Below are positions 44,840 through 55,600 of a stretch of DNA of 64,000 nt, piece after piece (position 1 is the first letter of the stretch; every line of letters starts with the position of its first letter). A program made the position numbers and the translations under genes. The notes beneath the pieces were generated by a model. That model did not search any database and was not told where the DNA came from. It was given only the letters and a program-made list of their open reading frames with translations. Location of the stretch: positions 1 to 64,000 of the forward strand of contig SHVY01000005.1 of NCBI GenBank assembly GCA_009694045.1. The letters run 5' to 3'. The DNA comes from Alphaproteobacteria bacterium (GTDB lineage: Bacteria > Pseudomonadota > Alphaproteobacteria > SP197).

Positions 44840-45229
44840 ATGACAGAATCGCGCACCAGCAAACCAAGCATGAATGAGATGAGACCAGGTCCGAACCAAA
44901 AACGGTCACGCAATGGCCGAGGACACATGCGACGGCAGCACGGCGGCGGGGGATTCAACCGCAACCAAAGCCTCGACAGCAGCGGCCCGGACGTCAAACT
45001 GCGTGGCACCGCGCACCAGATCTTCGAGCGTTATCAATTGCTTGCTCGAGATGCCCATTCCGCCGGCGATCGCATTGCCGAGGAGAATTACCTCCAGCAT
45101 GCCGAGCACTACTATCGCATGATGGTCGCCGCGGGTGGCACGCCGCAGCCGCGCGGCAATGGCCAAATGGACGACGAAACGCAGCAAGCGGGCGAGTCCG
45201 AGGAATCGGCGCAGCCGCCGCAATCCTGA
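44840..45229 (+). CDS. DUF4167 domain protein
   Basis: RGTAHQIFERYQLLARDAHSAGDRIAEENYLQHAEHYYRMM. Confidence 0.88.
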   Translation: MTESRTSKPSMNEMRPGPNQKRSRNGRGHMRRQHGGGGFNRNQSLDSSGPDVKLRGTAHQIFERYQLLARDAHSAGDRIAEENYLQHAEHYYRMMVAAGGTPQPRGNGQMDDETQQAGESEESAQPPQS

Positions 45230-45251
45230 CGGACCCTTGATTTTCCCCGGC

Positions 45252-45279
45252 CTTGTGTTGCTAAAACGCAACACCATAT
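45252..45279 (+). promoter_or_regulatory. Probable RpoH (heat-shock sigma) promoter of clpB with nested inverted repeat
   Basis: CTTG (45252-45255), 18-bp spacer, CCATAT (45274-45279); perfect inverted repeat gtgttgc-taaaac-gcaacac at 45255-45274. Confidence 0.65.
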
Positions 45280-45315
45280 GGCTGTCAGGGTCTTGTTTGA
45301 GCCAGGGAACCGATC

Positions 45316-47907
45316 ATGGATCTGGAACGCTTTTCCGAGCGGTCGCGGGGTTTTCTCCTTTCATCGCAAGGTCTTGCCCAGCGGAGCGGGCATCAGCGGC
45401 TGACCCCAGAGCACGTCCTTAAGGTCCTGCTGGACGACAAGGAGGGCCTCGCGGCCGGGCTCCTGCGGCGCAGTGGCGCCCACCCCGACAAGGCGCTCGC
45501 CGCCGTCGACGCGGAACTCGCGCGGCTCCCCCGGGTCGAGGGCTCCGGGGCCGGCCAAGTCTATTTCGCGCCCGAGACGGCGCGCTTCCTCGAAGCGGCC
45601 CGTACCCTCGCGGACAAGGCGGGCGATGGGTTCGTCACCGCCGAACGCCTGCTGCTCGCCCTGGCCTTGGCGACGGGCACCCTGGCGGCGCGCATCCTGG
45701 CCGATGCCGGCGCGACACCCCAGACCCTGAACGCCGCGATCGAAGATATCCGCAAGGGCCGTACCGCCGATTCGGCCACGGCTGAGGAAGGCTACGACGC
45801 CCTCAAGAAATACGCCCGCGACATCACCCAGCTCGCCCGCGACGGCAAGCTCGATCCGGTCATCGGCCGCGACGAGGAAATCCGCCGGACGATCCAGGTC
45901 CTGTCGCGGCGGACCAAGAACAACCCGGTCCTGATCGGCGAACCCGGTGTCGGCAAGACCGCCATCGTCGAGGGTCTGGCCCAGCGCATCGTCAACGGCG
46001 ACGTGCCCGAATCGTTGCGCGACAAGCGGCTGCTGGCCCTCGATCTCGGTGCCCTGGTCGCCGGCGCCAAGTTCCGCGGCGAGTTCGAGGAGCGCCTGAA
46101 GGCGGTCCTCACCGAGGTGACGCAAGCGGCCGGCGAGATCGTCCTGTTCATCGACGAGATGCATACCCTGGTCGGCGCCGGCAAGGCGGAAGGCGCCATG
46201 GACGCCTCCAACCTGCTGAAGCCGGCGCTCGCCCGGGGCGAGTTGCATTGCGTCGGCGCGACGACCCTCGACGAGTACCGCAAGCATGTGGAGAAGGACG
46301 CGGCGCTCGCCCGCCGCTTCCAGTCGGTGTTCGTGGCCGAGCCCTCGGTCGAGGACACGATCTCGATCCTGCGCGGACTCAAGGAGAAGTACGAGCTGCA
46401 CCACGGCGTGCGCATCACCGACGGGGCGATCGTCGCCGCCGCGACCCTGTCGCACCGCTACATCACCGACCGGTTCCTGCCGGACAAGGCGATCGATCTG
46501 GTGGACGAGGCTGCGAGCCGGCTGCGCATCGCGATCGATTCCAAGCCCGAGGCGATCGACGAGCTGGACCGGCGCGTGATCCAACTCAAGATCGAGCGCG
46601 AGGCGTTGAAGAAGGAGAGCGATCCGGCCTCGCGGGAGCGGCTCGCGAAGCTCGAGGTCGAACTTACCGAGCTCGAGGGGAGTTCGCGCGAGCTCACGTC
46701 GCGGTGGAAGCAGGAGAAGGCCGAGCTGACCAAGGGCCAGAAGGTCAACGAGGAGCTGGAAGCGGCCCGCCACGAGCTTGACGTCGTGCAGCGCAAGGGC
46801 GACCTCGCGCGGGCCGGCGAACTGCTCTACGGCGTGATTCCCGCTCTCGAGCGGCGGTTGGGCTCCGCCGAAGGCGACGCTCACCGCATGCTGAAGGAGA
46901 ACGTGACCGGCGAGGACATCGCCGCGATCGTCTCGCGCTGGACCGGAATTCCGGTCGACAAGATGCTGGCGGGCGAACGCGAGAAGCTCTTGCGCATGGA
47001 GAATGTCCTGGGCGATCGGGTGGTCGGCCAGGCGGAGGCGGTGGTGGCGGTGAGTAACGCCGTGCGGCGCGCGCGCGCGGGCCTCCAGGATCCCAACCGG
47101 CCGATCGGTTCGTTCCTGTTCCTCGGCCCCACGGGCGTCGGCAAGACCGAGTTGGTGAAGACCCTGGCCGCGTTCCTGTTCGACGACGAGGCCGCCATGG
47201 TCCGCGTCGACATGTCGGAGTTCATGGAAAAGCATTCGGTCGCCCGGCTGATCGGGGCGCCCCCCGGCTACGTCGGCTACGAGGAGGGCGGCGCGCTTAC
47301 CGAGGCGGTGCGGCGTCGGCCCTACCAGGTGGTGTTGTTCGACGAAGTCGAGAAGGCGCACCCGGACGTGTTCAACGTGCTCCTGCAGGTGCTGGACGAC
47401 GGCCGGCTGACCGATGGCCAGGGCCGCACCGTGGATTTCAAGAACACTCTCATCGTCATGACGTCGAATTTGGGGTCCGAGGTCCTGGCGGCGCAGCCGG
47501 ACGGGGCCGACGTCACCCTGGTCCGCGATCAGGTTATGGCGGTCGTTCGGGGTGCCTTCCGACCCGAATTCCTCAACCGACTGGACGAGGTGATCCTGTT
47601 CCATCGCCTCGCGCGGAGCCACATGGACCGCATCGTCGAGATCCAGATGGCGCGGCTGGCCAAGCTGCTGGTCGACCGCAAGATCTCCGTCCGGCTCGAC
47701 GACAAGGCCCGCGCCTGGCTCGCCGACGCCGGGTACGATCCGGTCTACGGGGCCCGTCCGCTCAAGCGCGTGATCCAGCGCAGCCTGCAGAACCCGCTGG
47801 CCGGGATGATCCTGGAAGGCACGGTCAAGGACGGCGACACGGTCGCCGTGACCGCCAGCCCGCTTGGCCTAATCATCAACGGCCAGGCGATCGCCGAGGC
47901 GGCCTAG
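45316..47907 (+). CDS. clpB: ATP-dependent chaperone ClpB
   Basis: [34 protein letters not shown]; Clp-N domain; coiled-coil middle domain. Confidence 0.97.
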   Translation: MDLERFSERSRGFLLSSQGLAQRSGHQRLTPEHVLKVLLDDKEGLAAGLLRRSGAHPDKALAAVDAELARLPRVEGSGAGQVYFAPETARFLEAARTLADKAGDGFVTAERLLLALALATGTLAARILADAGATPQTLNAAIEDIRKGRTADSATAEEGYDALKKYARDITQLARDGKLDPVIGRDEEIRRTIQVLSRRTKNNPVLIGEPGVGKTAIVEGLAQRIVNGDVPESLRDKRLLALDLGALVAGAKFRGEFEERLKAVLTEVTQAAGEIVLFIDEMHTLVGAGKAEGAMDASNLLKPALARGELHCVGATTLDEYRKHVEKDAALARRFQSVFVAEPSVEDTISILRGLKEKYELHHGVRITDGAIVAAATLSHRYITDRFLPDKAIDLVDEAASRLRIAIDSKPEAIDELDRRVIQLKIEREALKKESDPASRERLAKLEVELTELEGSSRELTSRWKQEKAELTKGQKVNEELEAARHELDVVQRKGDLARAGELLYGVIPALERRLGSAEGDAHRMLKENVTGEDIAAIVSRWTGIPVDKMLAGEREKLLRMENVLGDRVVGQAEAVVAVSNAVRRARAGLQDPNRPIGSFLFLGPTGVGKTELVKTLAAFLFDDEAAMVRVDMSEFMEKHSVARLIGAPPGYVGYEEGGALTEAVRRRPYQVVLFDEVEKAHPDVFNVLLQVLDDGRLTDGQGRTVDFKNTLIVMTSNLGSEVLAAQPDGADVTLVRDQVMAVVRGAFRPEFLNRLDEVILFHRLARSHMDRIVEIQMARLAKLLVDRKISVRLDDKARAWLADAGYDPVYGARPLKRVIQRSLQNPLAGMILEGTVKDGDTVAVTASPLGLIINGQAIAEAA

Positions 47908-49268
47908 ATCAGCTTCAGGTACCAGTCGTACTCGGACGGAGTAATGCGGGCATTGAAGTCGGAGAGTTCGCTGCGCTTGCACAAACCGAATACGCGCCAG
48001 TAATCCGGCCCGAACGCCGGCGGCAGAACTGTCGCGCCGTCGTGGGCCCGCAAGGCATCGAGCCAGGTCGCCGGCAGCGAAGCCGGCACCTGGTCATAGA
48101 CGTTGCCGATCATCGCCGGGCCCGGGTCGATCCGCCGCGCGAGCCCGTGCAGCGCCCCGGCGAGCACGGCCGCGACCACCAGATAGGAGTTGGCGTCCGC
48201 CCCGGCCACGCGATGCTCGAGCCGCGTCGCGGCGCCGCGACCGGCCGGCACGCGGAGCGCGACCGTGCGATTGTTGTAGCCCCAGGTCGGAGCCATCGGC
48301 ACCCAGGCTCCGGGTCGGATGCGACGGTAGGAGTTGGCGTTCGGCGCGAACACCGCCATCGCTTCCGCCATCGTCGCCATCAACCCGCCGATCGCGTGGC
48401 GCAGGGCCGGGCTGCCGGTCTCCCCTTCGTCGAAGATGTTGTGCCCGTCGCGATCCCACAGGCTCAGGTGGATGTGGGTGCCGTTGCCGGGAAGATCGAT
48501 GAAGGGTTTCGCCATGAAGGTCGCCAGCATGCCGTGGCTCTCGGCGCTGCCCTTGATGACGCGTTTCAAGAGGACCGCGTGGTCGGCCGCCTTCAGGGGA
48601 TCGTCGACGTGCTTCAGGTTGATCTCGTACTGGCCCGGCGAATACTCCGACACCACCACATCGGCCGGAATGTCGTGCAGCGCGCAGCCGCTGGCGACCG
48701 CGTCGAGGAACGGCGCGATCGCGTCCAGCTCCTCCAGGCTGTAGACCTGGGTCTCCGTGGGACGTTTTCCCGCCGCGGCTGCTTGCCGGATGCCACCATC
48801 GGACGTGCGTTGCGGGTCCAGCAGGTAGAACTCCAGCTCGACCGCGACGACCGGCGTGAGGCCCAGGTTCGTGAAACCCTTGGCCACGTTCGCCAAGAGC
48901 ACACGGGGGTCATAGGGAAACGGCGTGCCGTCTAGCCCGGCCATCGTCATCAGGACCTGGGCACGGGGGCTCGGTGCCCAGGGGATCGGTTTCAGGGTGC
49001 CGGTGACGGGATGGATCGGATAGTCGGGGTCGCCGTCCTCGGGCCCCATCCCCGTGCCCCGGACATTGTTGCCGCGTACGTCCATGACGAAGGTGGAGCC
49101 CGGCAGCACCATGCCCCCACCCAGCACCCGCGGCAGCGCCTCGATCGCCAGGCGCTTGCCGCGCGGCACGCCGCACATATCGACGATCAGCGCATCGACC
49201 ACCCGGATGTCGCGGTACTGGTCACGGAACGCGCTGGCAGCCGCGTTCGCCGCCTCTGGCGTCATCAA
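47904..49268 (-). CDS. Glutamine synthetase-family protein (possibly gamma-glutamylpolyamine synthetase-like)
   Basis: [43 protein letters not shown]. Confidence 0.88.
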   Translation of the reverse strand: MMTPEAANAAASAFRDQYRDIRVVDALIVDMCGVPRGKRLAIEALPRVLGGGMVLPGSTFVMDVRGNNVRGTGMGPEDGDPDYPIHPVTGTLKPIPWAPSPRAQVLMTMAGLDGTPFPYDPRVLLANVAKGFTNLGLTPVVAVELEFYLLDPQRTSDGGIRQAAAAGKRPTETQVYSLEELDAIAPFLDAVASGCALHDIPADVVVSEYSPGQYEINLKHVDDPLKAADHAVLLKRVIKGSAESHGMLATFMAKPFIDLPGNGTHIHLSLWDRDGHNIFDEGETGSPALRHAIGGLMATMAEAMAVFAPNANSYRRIRPGAWVPMAPTWGYNNRTVALRVPAGRGAATRLEHRVAGADANSYLVVAAVLAGALHGLARRIDPGPAMIGNVYDQVPASLPATWLDALRAHDGATVLPPAFGPDYWRVFGLCKRSELSDFNARITPSEYDWYLKLI

Positions 49269-49281
49269 CCGACGGTCACGC

Positions 49282-49602
49282 TCAGATGACCGAGTCCACC
49301 CACTCGTAGAGCTTGTTCTTGGCCAGGGCTCCGACCTTGGTCGCGGTCAACTGGCCACCCTTGAAGACCATGAGGGTCGGGATGCCGCGCACGCCATAGC
49401 GGCCGGGGGTCTGCTGGTTGTTGTCGATGTTGACCTTGACCACCTCGATCTTGCCGGTGCGGTCGTTCGACAGATCCTCGAGCGCGGGCGCGATCGCCTT
49501 GCATGGTCCGCACCACTCCGCCCAGAAGTCCACCAGCACCGGGCCGGATGCCTTCAGGACGTCCTGCTCGAAGGAAGCGTCGCTTACGTGCTTGATGGTC
49601 AT
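49282..49602 (-). CDS. trxA: Thioredoxin
   Basis: VLVDFWAEWCGPCKAIAPALEDL; GIPTLMVFKGG. Confidence 0.96.
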   Translation of the reverse strand: MTIKHVSDASFEQDVLKASGPVLVDFWAEWCGPCKAIAPALEDLSNDRTGKIEVVKVNIDNNQQTPGRYGVRGIPTLMVFKGGQLTATKVGALAKNKLYEWVDSVI

Positions 49603-49634
49603 GCACATCTCCTATTCGCGCCGACATCTCGGCA

Positions 49635-49657
49635 CCTACGTCGCTTTGAAACGTAGG
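49635..49657. repeat. Inverted repeat cctacgt-N9-acgtagg between addBA and trxA
   Basis: Perfect 7-bp arms; possible terminator or operator. Confidence 0.45.
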
Positions 49658-49674
49658 GAACCGTCACCGCAGCG

Positions 49675-52600
49675 TCAAGGCGCGTGGCCGTCGAGCAGAT
49701 CGTCGGTCAGGAGCATCCAGCGCAGGCCTTCGGTCCACAGCAGCGCGCAGGTCACGCGATGGTCCGGGAACACCAGACGAAGCACCGCGCGATAGGAGGC
49801 CATCTGCCGCAGATAGGCGCGCGGCGTGTCGGCGGCGCGGGCAGGGGGTGCCCGCTCCGACTTGAAATCGACGATGGTCACCCGATCCGGCGACACGACC
49901 AGCCGGTCGACCTGGCCGGATACGAGGTGACGTCCCACCTGGCCGACGATCGGGACCTCGGCCCGGGACCCATCGGCGAACAGGTGGGCGAGTTCGGGAT
50001 CGTCCAACACCGCCGCGACGTCGCGCGCCAGCTTCGCGCTCGCCGCCGCGGTCAGGGTCGGCGCCTCGCGCCGGACGATCCGCCGGGCGAGCCCGGGCCG
50101 CCGCGCGGGTGGGACCCCGGCCAGCAGCTCCAGCAGCCGATGCAGCAGGCGGCCGCGCTGGCGGGCGACGAGGCCGGCATCGGCCGGCGTGCGTCCGGGC
50201 GGCTCCGGCACGTCGGGCCGCGACGGCGCCAGCGGCGTCGGGACGGGCGGCTCCGGCTGCGGGTTCACCCCGAGCGCACTCCGATCCTTCCCCACCACGT
50301 CCTGGGGCGTGACTGGAACGGGGCACGCCTCGGCCGGCGCGGACTGCTCGTTGGCAAGGCGAAGCCCGGTCCCGTCCCAACGGTCGAACGCGAACGGTTC
50401 CGCCTTCCCCTCCAAGGCATCGCGCACCAGCCCGTACCAACATCCCGCGGTAAGCCTCGATCCGGTGGCCCAACCACCGACATAGAGGCGATCCTCGGCC
50501 CGGGTCAGCGCCACGTACAACAGGCGGCGGTACTCGGCCAACTCGCGCTTCCGCTCGGCGTCCCGGGCGTCGCGCAGAAGGGGGGCGGCAAGGGCCGCGC
50601 GTCCCGACCACAGCGGCAGGCGGCCGTCCCGTCCGGCCCAAGCGAAACCACCGACGCGGACCGAGGGAACGTAGGTCGTGTCCGGCAGGAAAACGATGGG
50701 CCGCTGCAGACCCTTCGCGCCATGGACCGTGATCACCTGAACCTCTTCGCGCCCGTGCTCCGGATCGCGCTTCACTTCGGCATCGCCGGCCTCGAACCAA
50801 TGCAGGAACGACTCGAGGGACGGGATATGGCGCTGTTCGTGGTGCAGGGCGAGCGACAGAAACTCGTCGATCGGGTCCTCGGCCTCGGGTCCGAGCCGCG
50901 CCAGGATCGCCGACCGCCCGCTGGTCGCGGGCGCGGCCGCGGTACCGTTCAGGACTTCCGAGTACAGGCCGAAGGGCGTGGCGTAATCGACCCGCTGCAG
51001 GAGCCGGTTCAGATAGCGGTATGCGGCCTCGGCCTCCGGGATCGCGGCGCGGCCCAGGGCCTGCCACAGGGTCACTCCGGGTGCTCGGCCATGGGCGACC
51101 AGGAACAGCGCGTCCTCGGTCAACCCCAGGAAGGGACCCTTGAGCACCGCCGCCAGGGTCAGATCGTCCTCGGGCAACAGCAAGACGCGGCCCAGGGCCA
51201 CCAGATCCCGGACGGCCAGCGGTTCCGCGAGCCGAACCCGATCCGCCCCCGCCACCGGGACGTCCCGGCGCTGCAACGCGCGCACGACTTGGGCGAGGAA
51301 CGGATCGCGCCTCTGCACCAGCACCAGCACGTCGCTTGGCCGAATCGGCCGATCGCGCGACGGCAGGCGCTCCTGGCTGGCGATCATCGCCTCGATCGTC
51401 GTGGCGACGTGGTCGGCCAGGCGCCCGATCGGCTCGTCCGGTTCCAGGTAGTCGCGTGCCGGTGACCAGGGGCTCGCCGGCTCGCCCTTGGAGGCCGCGA
51501 CCAGGGGCCAAATCTCGACGAGGCCGGCCTGGCCCACCCGTTCGACCTCATGGCGGATTTCCTGGTCCGGCGGCGCCACGCCATCGCGGGCCGCGGCGGC
51601 CGCGAACACCGCGTCGACCGCCGCGAGCACCGAGGTTGTCGAACGAAAGGAACGCTCCAGGGGGCGTTCCAACCAGTGGACCCCGGCAGCGCGGGCGCGA
51701 CCGCCAAGTTCGGCCCGGACCCTGACCAGGTTGTCCAGATTGGCCCCCTGGAAGCTGAAGATCGATTGCTTCTCGTCCCCCACCACGAACAGCGTCCGCG
51801 CCCCGGGTGCCGCGCCCTCGCCGGCGAAGAACTCATCCACCAGGGCCATGATCAAACGCCACTGGGCCGGGCTGGTGTCCTGAGCCTCGTCGACCAGGAT
51901 GTGGTCCAAGCCGCCGTCGAGCTTGAACAGAACCCAGGGCGCCTGGCCGGACCGCGTCACCAGCGCGGCGGCGGCGATCACCAGGTCCTCGTAGTCCAGC
52001 AGACCGCGGGCCGCCTTGGTTCGCTGATAGCTGTCGATGAGGGCGTGGCTCAGGCGGACGAGCGCGGTGGTCGCGTCCGCGGTGGTGACGCGGGCCCGGG
52101 ATTCCAGGTAGTCGAGGCACCGTTCCGCCTCGCGCTGCAGGGTAGCGATCGTCCCCGGGTTGGCCTGCTCCACCGGTTTGGTGGCGAGCCGGGCCCTGAT
52201 GCCGCCGTCGTCGGTGATGAAGATTCCGACATAGTCGGCATGGGTGTCGGCCCGCCGCGCCGGTTCAAGTCGCAGCCAGGAGAGGATCGCCTCGCCGCGC
52301 TCCCGGTCGGTCTTGGACTCACCCGCCAGGGCCAGGGCGTGGGCAGCGGCGCGCAGGGAGGTGTCGTCGACGGCCGCGACCGCGGCGGCGATCAGTGCAT
52401 CGGGCGATTCCCCCGGGCCAACTCTCAACTCGCGACGGACCGCGACCTGTAAGCGGTCAAGACCGCCGTGGTGACTCAGGGCCTCCTGAATGCGGGCGCG
52501 ATCGCCGAGTATGTCATCAACCAGTCGCGCGAAGACGACGTCACCGGCGTACCGCGCGACGGTTGCCACGGTGTCGGCGAGCGGGCCGTCGGCGCCGGCT

Positions 52601-55600
52601 GCGAGAACCGCGTCGCGCGCCTCGATCCGGGCCTCGGCGGCGCTGCGCTCGTCCATCACGTCGAATCCGGGGGCGATGCCCGCCTCCAGGGGAAAGCGCC
52701 CCAGCAAGGCCTGGCAGAACCCGTGGATGGTCATGATCCGCAACCCGCCCGGCGCTTCGATGGTCGCGGCGAACAGCCGGCGCGCCCGATCCAGCGTGGC
52801 GCCATCGGCGGGCACGCCGGTCAGCTCGTGCAACGCCGCGGCCAGGTCCCCCCCGGGCGCCGTCGTCCAGGCCGCGAGTTGCCGTTCGATCCGCGTCGCC
52901 ATCTCGGCCGCGGCGGCCTTGGTGAAGGTGAGGCACAGCACCTTCTCGGGCGCGGCACCGCCAAGCAACAACCGCAGGACACGATCGGTCAGGACCTTGG
53001 TCTTGCCGGTTCCCGCCGAGGCGGCGACCCAGGCCGAGGTGTCGGGATCGGACAGGGCCCGCTGTTCCGGGCGGGACTCCGAAGCGCTGCGCGTCACGCT
53101 CCGTGCGACGGGCCGGAAGGGCGGTAGCACGGAACCGTCCCGCAGCCACTCCTCGCGGCGCTCCAGATGGTCGAAGTCGTTGAAGGCCGGCAGCAGATCG
53201 GGGCGCGGGCACGCGAGGTAGGGCATGGCCGGGTCATCGAAGGCGGCGACGAGATCGGCGAGGCCAGCCATGGCGCCCTCGGGTCCTGGCCCATCGGCCG
53301 TGGCCATCGCCGTGATGGCTCCGGCTGGATCCGCTCCGCGCAGCGACCAGTAGGCGATGGTCGATACCCGGCAGGGTTCCAACGCGGCGAATCCGCCCCC
53401 CATCGCGATCGCCGCCTCGAGGGGAAGCTGCGGGGCGGTCCCGGACCGCACGTCCTTCTGGCTGGGGACGCGGCCGGTCTTGTAGTCGATGATGGTCACG
53501 GTACCGTCGCGCGCGACGTCCACGCGATCCGCCTTGGCGGTCACGGTGAAGCCTCCGGCCGGCGCCGGCATCTCGAGGCTGCCGCGGACTTCCGTCAGGC
53601 TTCGCCGCAGACCGGGTCGCCGCTCCGCCTCCTCGGCAACGAACCACGCGGCGATGCGTTCGAATCGCGGCCACCAGAACGCGCGCAGGACGGGATGGGC
53701 TAGGGCGTCCCTAGCGATCTCGCCGCCGATCGCGATCAGTTTCGCGACCGCGTCCTTGGGCATCTCGTCCGGGAATTCCTTGGCGAAGCGATCCAGGGCC
53801 TGGTGCACGAACGTCCCGCACTCGGCCGCATCCGGGTCGGGATCGAGGGGCTCGAGCCTCGCCAAGCCGAGGGCCCAGCGGGCGTAGATCGCATAGGGGT
53901 CCCGCAGCCACTGCTCGATCTGGGTGACCGACAGCTTGCGCGGCCGCGCGGCGAGCGGCGGCATCGGTCTGGGCCGCGGCATCGGCGTGATCCGGCTGGG
54001 GCGGTCGAGATTGGCGCGCGACGTCAGCCAGCTATCCGCCTCCCAATCCAGCCGGTAGCGCGATTCGCGCGCCTTGAGCATGGTCTCCAGCCTGACGAGA
54101 TAACGGGCCGGGACGGTCGGCGCTCCATCGACCCTGGCGGCGCGGGTCATCATCACCTCGGGGGCTGCCGCGCCCTGGACGAAGTCATGGGCCGCCTGGC
54201 CGATCCGACGTTCGCGCGACGGCAGTCCGAAGGCTGCGCGCATGGGCCGGCTGAGCCAGGGATCGCGGGTCGGCTCGGGCGGCCAGCTGCCCTCGTTGAG
54301 GTCGCCGAGGATCATTACGTCGGCCCGCTGCAGGCGCGCCTCCAAGGGGCCCCAGATCGCCAGCCGAGGGTGGGCGCCGTAGCGCGGCCGCACGGCGGCA
54401 CCCGACAGCAAGATGTCGAGTACCGTCGCGTAGTCAGCGCCCGCGAGATTGGGGGCGGCGTCGGCGGCCTCGATCGCCTCCGCCAGAAGGTCGGCGGCGA
54501 CCACGCCGGAATCCTGGGACCACAGGCGTTCGGCACCAGCTTCGAGGTCGGTGGCCGCGAGCCATTCGGCGAAACGCACGTGCTCCCGCACCAGATCGGC
54601 AAGCTTGACCCGTTTGCGGACGGTGACGCGCAGGAACGCCGCCGCGGCCTTGGCGAGGTCCCTCAGCCAGCCGCGCAGGTCCGCCGGAGCCGCGCGGGCC
54701 AGGCCGGAGAAGCCCGGTCCCGGCCGCGTTCCGCGAAGGACCGTGAGTTCGAGCCGCCGCACCCGTCCGCGAAAGGCGCCGGGCGCCAGACCGCCGGCCG
54801 CCAGCGGATGCTTGAACGCCGCCAGCACCGCAAGCGGGGCCGCGTCGGTGCGAGCGAGGTCGGCGGTGAGGCGGAGGAAGGCGCCGGCGGGGGTGACCGC
54901 GAGGGGCCGGCCGGCGGAATCGTCGACCGTGATCCCCCACCGCGACAGCTCGGCGGAGACCCGTTCGGCCAGGGTCCGGTCCCGGGTCACCAGGGCGGCG
55001 GTAAGACCCGGAGTATCCAGGACAATTCGCATCCGCGCAGCGATCACCCCGGCCTCCGCCTGGGGCGAGGGACAATCGACCCGGAGCAGATTCAGGGTCG
55101 CGCTGGGGTCCACCTTGCGCCCGTCGCGCCAGGCCGCGACGGTCTCCGGCGGCCGCAGAGCATCGCCGAGCAGGGCCTCGCGGGTGCCGAGCTCGGTCGA
55201 AGGAACGCCGAACAAGACCGGCCAGGGCCGAACATCGGCCCGCGCGAGCCCGAGATGGTCGAGCAGCCGTTTCAGCCCGGCCTGGGGGTGGGTGTCGCCG
55301 ATCGCGTCCCACGTCGCCGCATCTGCCCCCTGGTCGAGGCCGGGCAGCACCACCTCGCCCGTCGGCATCCGGGCGATGACGGCAAGCAGGTCGGCGGTCG
55401 CCGGGATGCTGCCGGTCGACCCGGCGGCGATGACCGGATCGGCCGGTGGCGCCGCCCGCCAGCGCGACGCCAGCGAGGCCAACAGCCGGTTGCGCCGATC
55501 GGCGGGATCGATCCGCCCTTCGGCCGCGAGGATGCGGGGCCAATGGTCGGTGGCGATCGCGAGGAAGCGGAGCGTGGTACGCCAGTGCGCGGCGTAGGCG

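Noticed and set aside
45361-47622. 753-aa minus-strand ORF opposite clpB
   Set aside because: Antisense shadow; the plus strand encodes full ClpB motifs.
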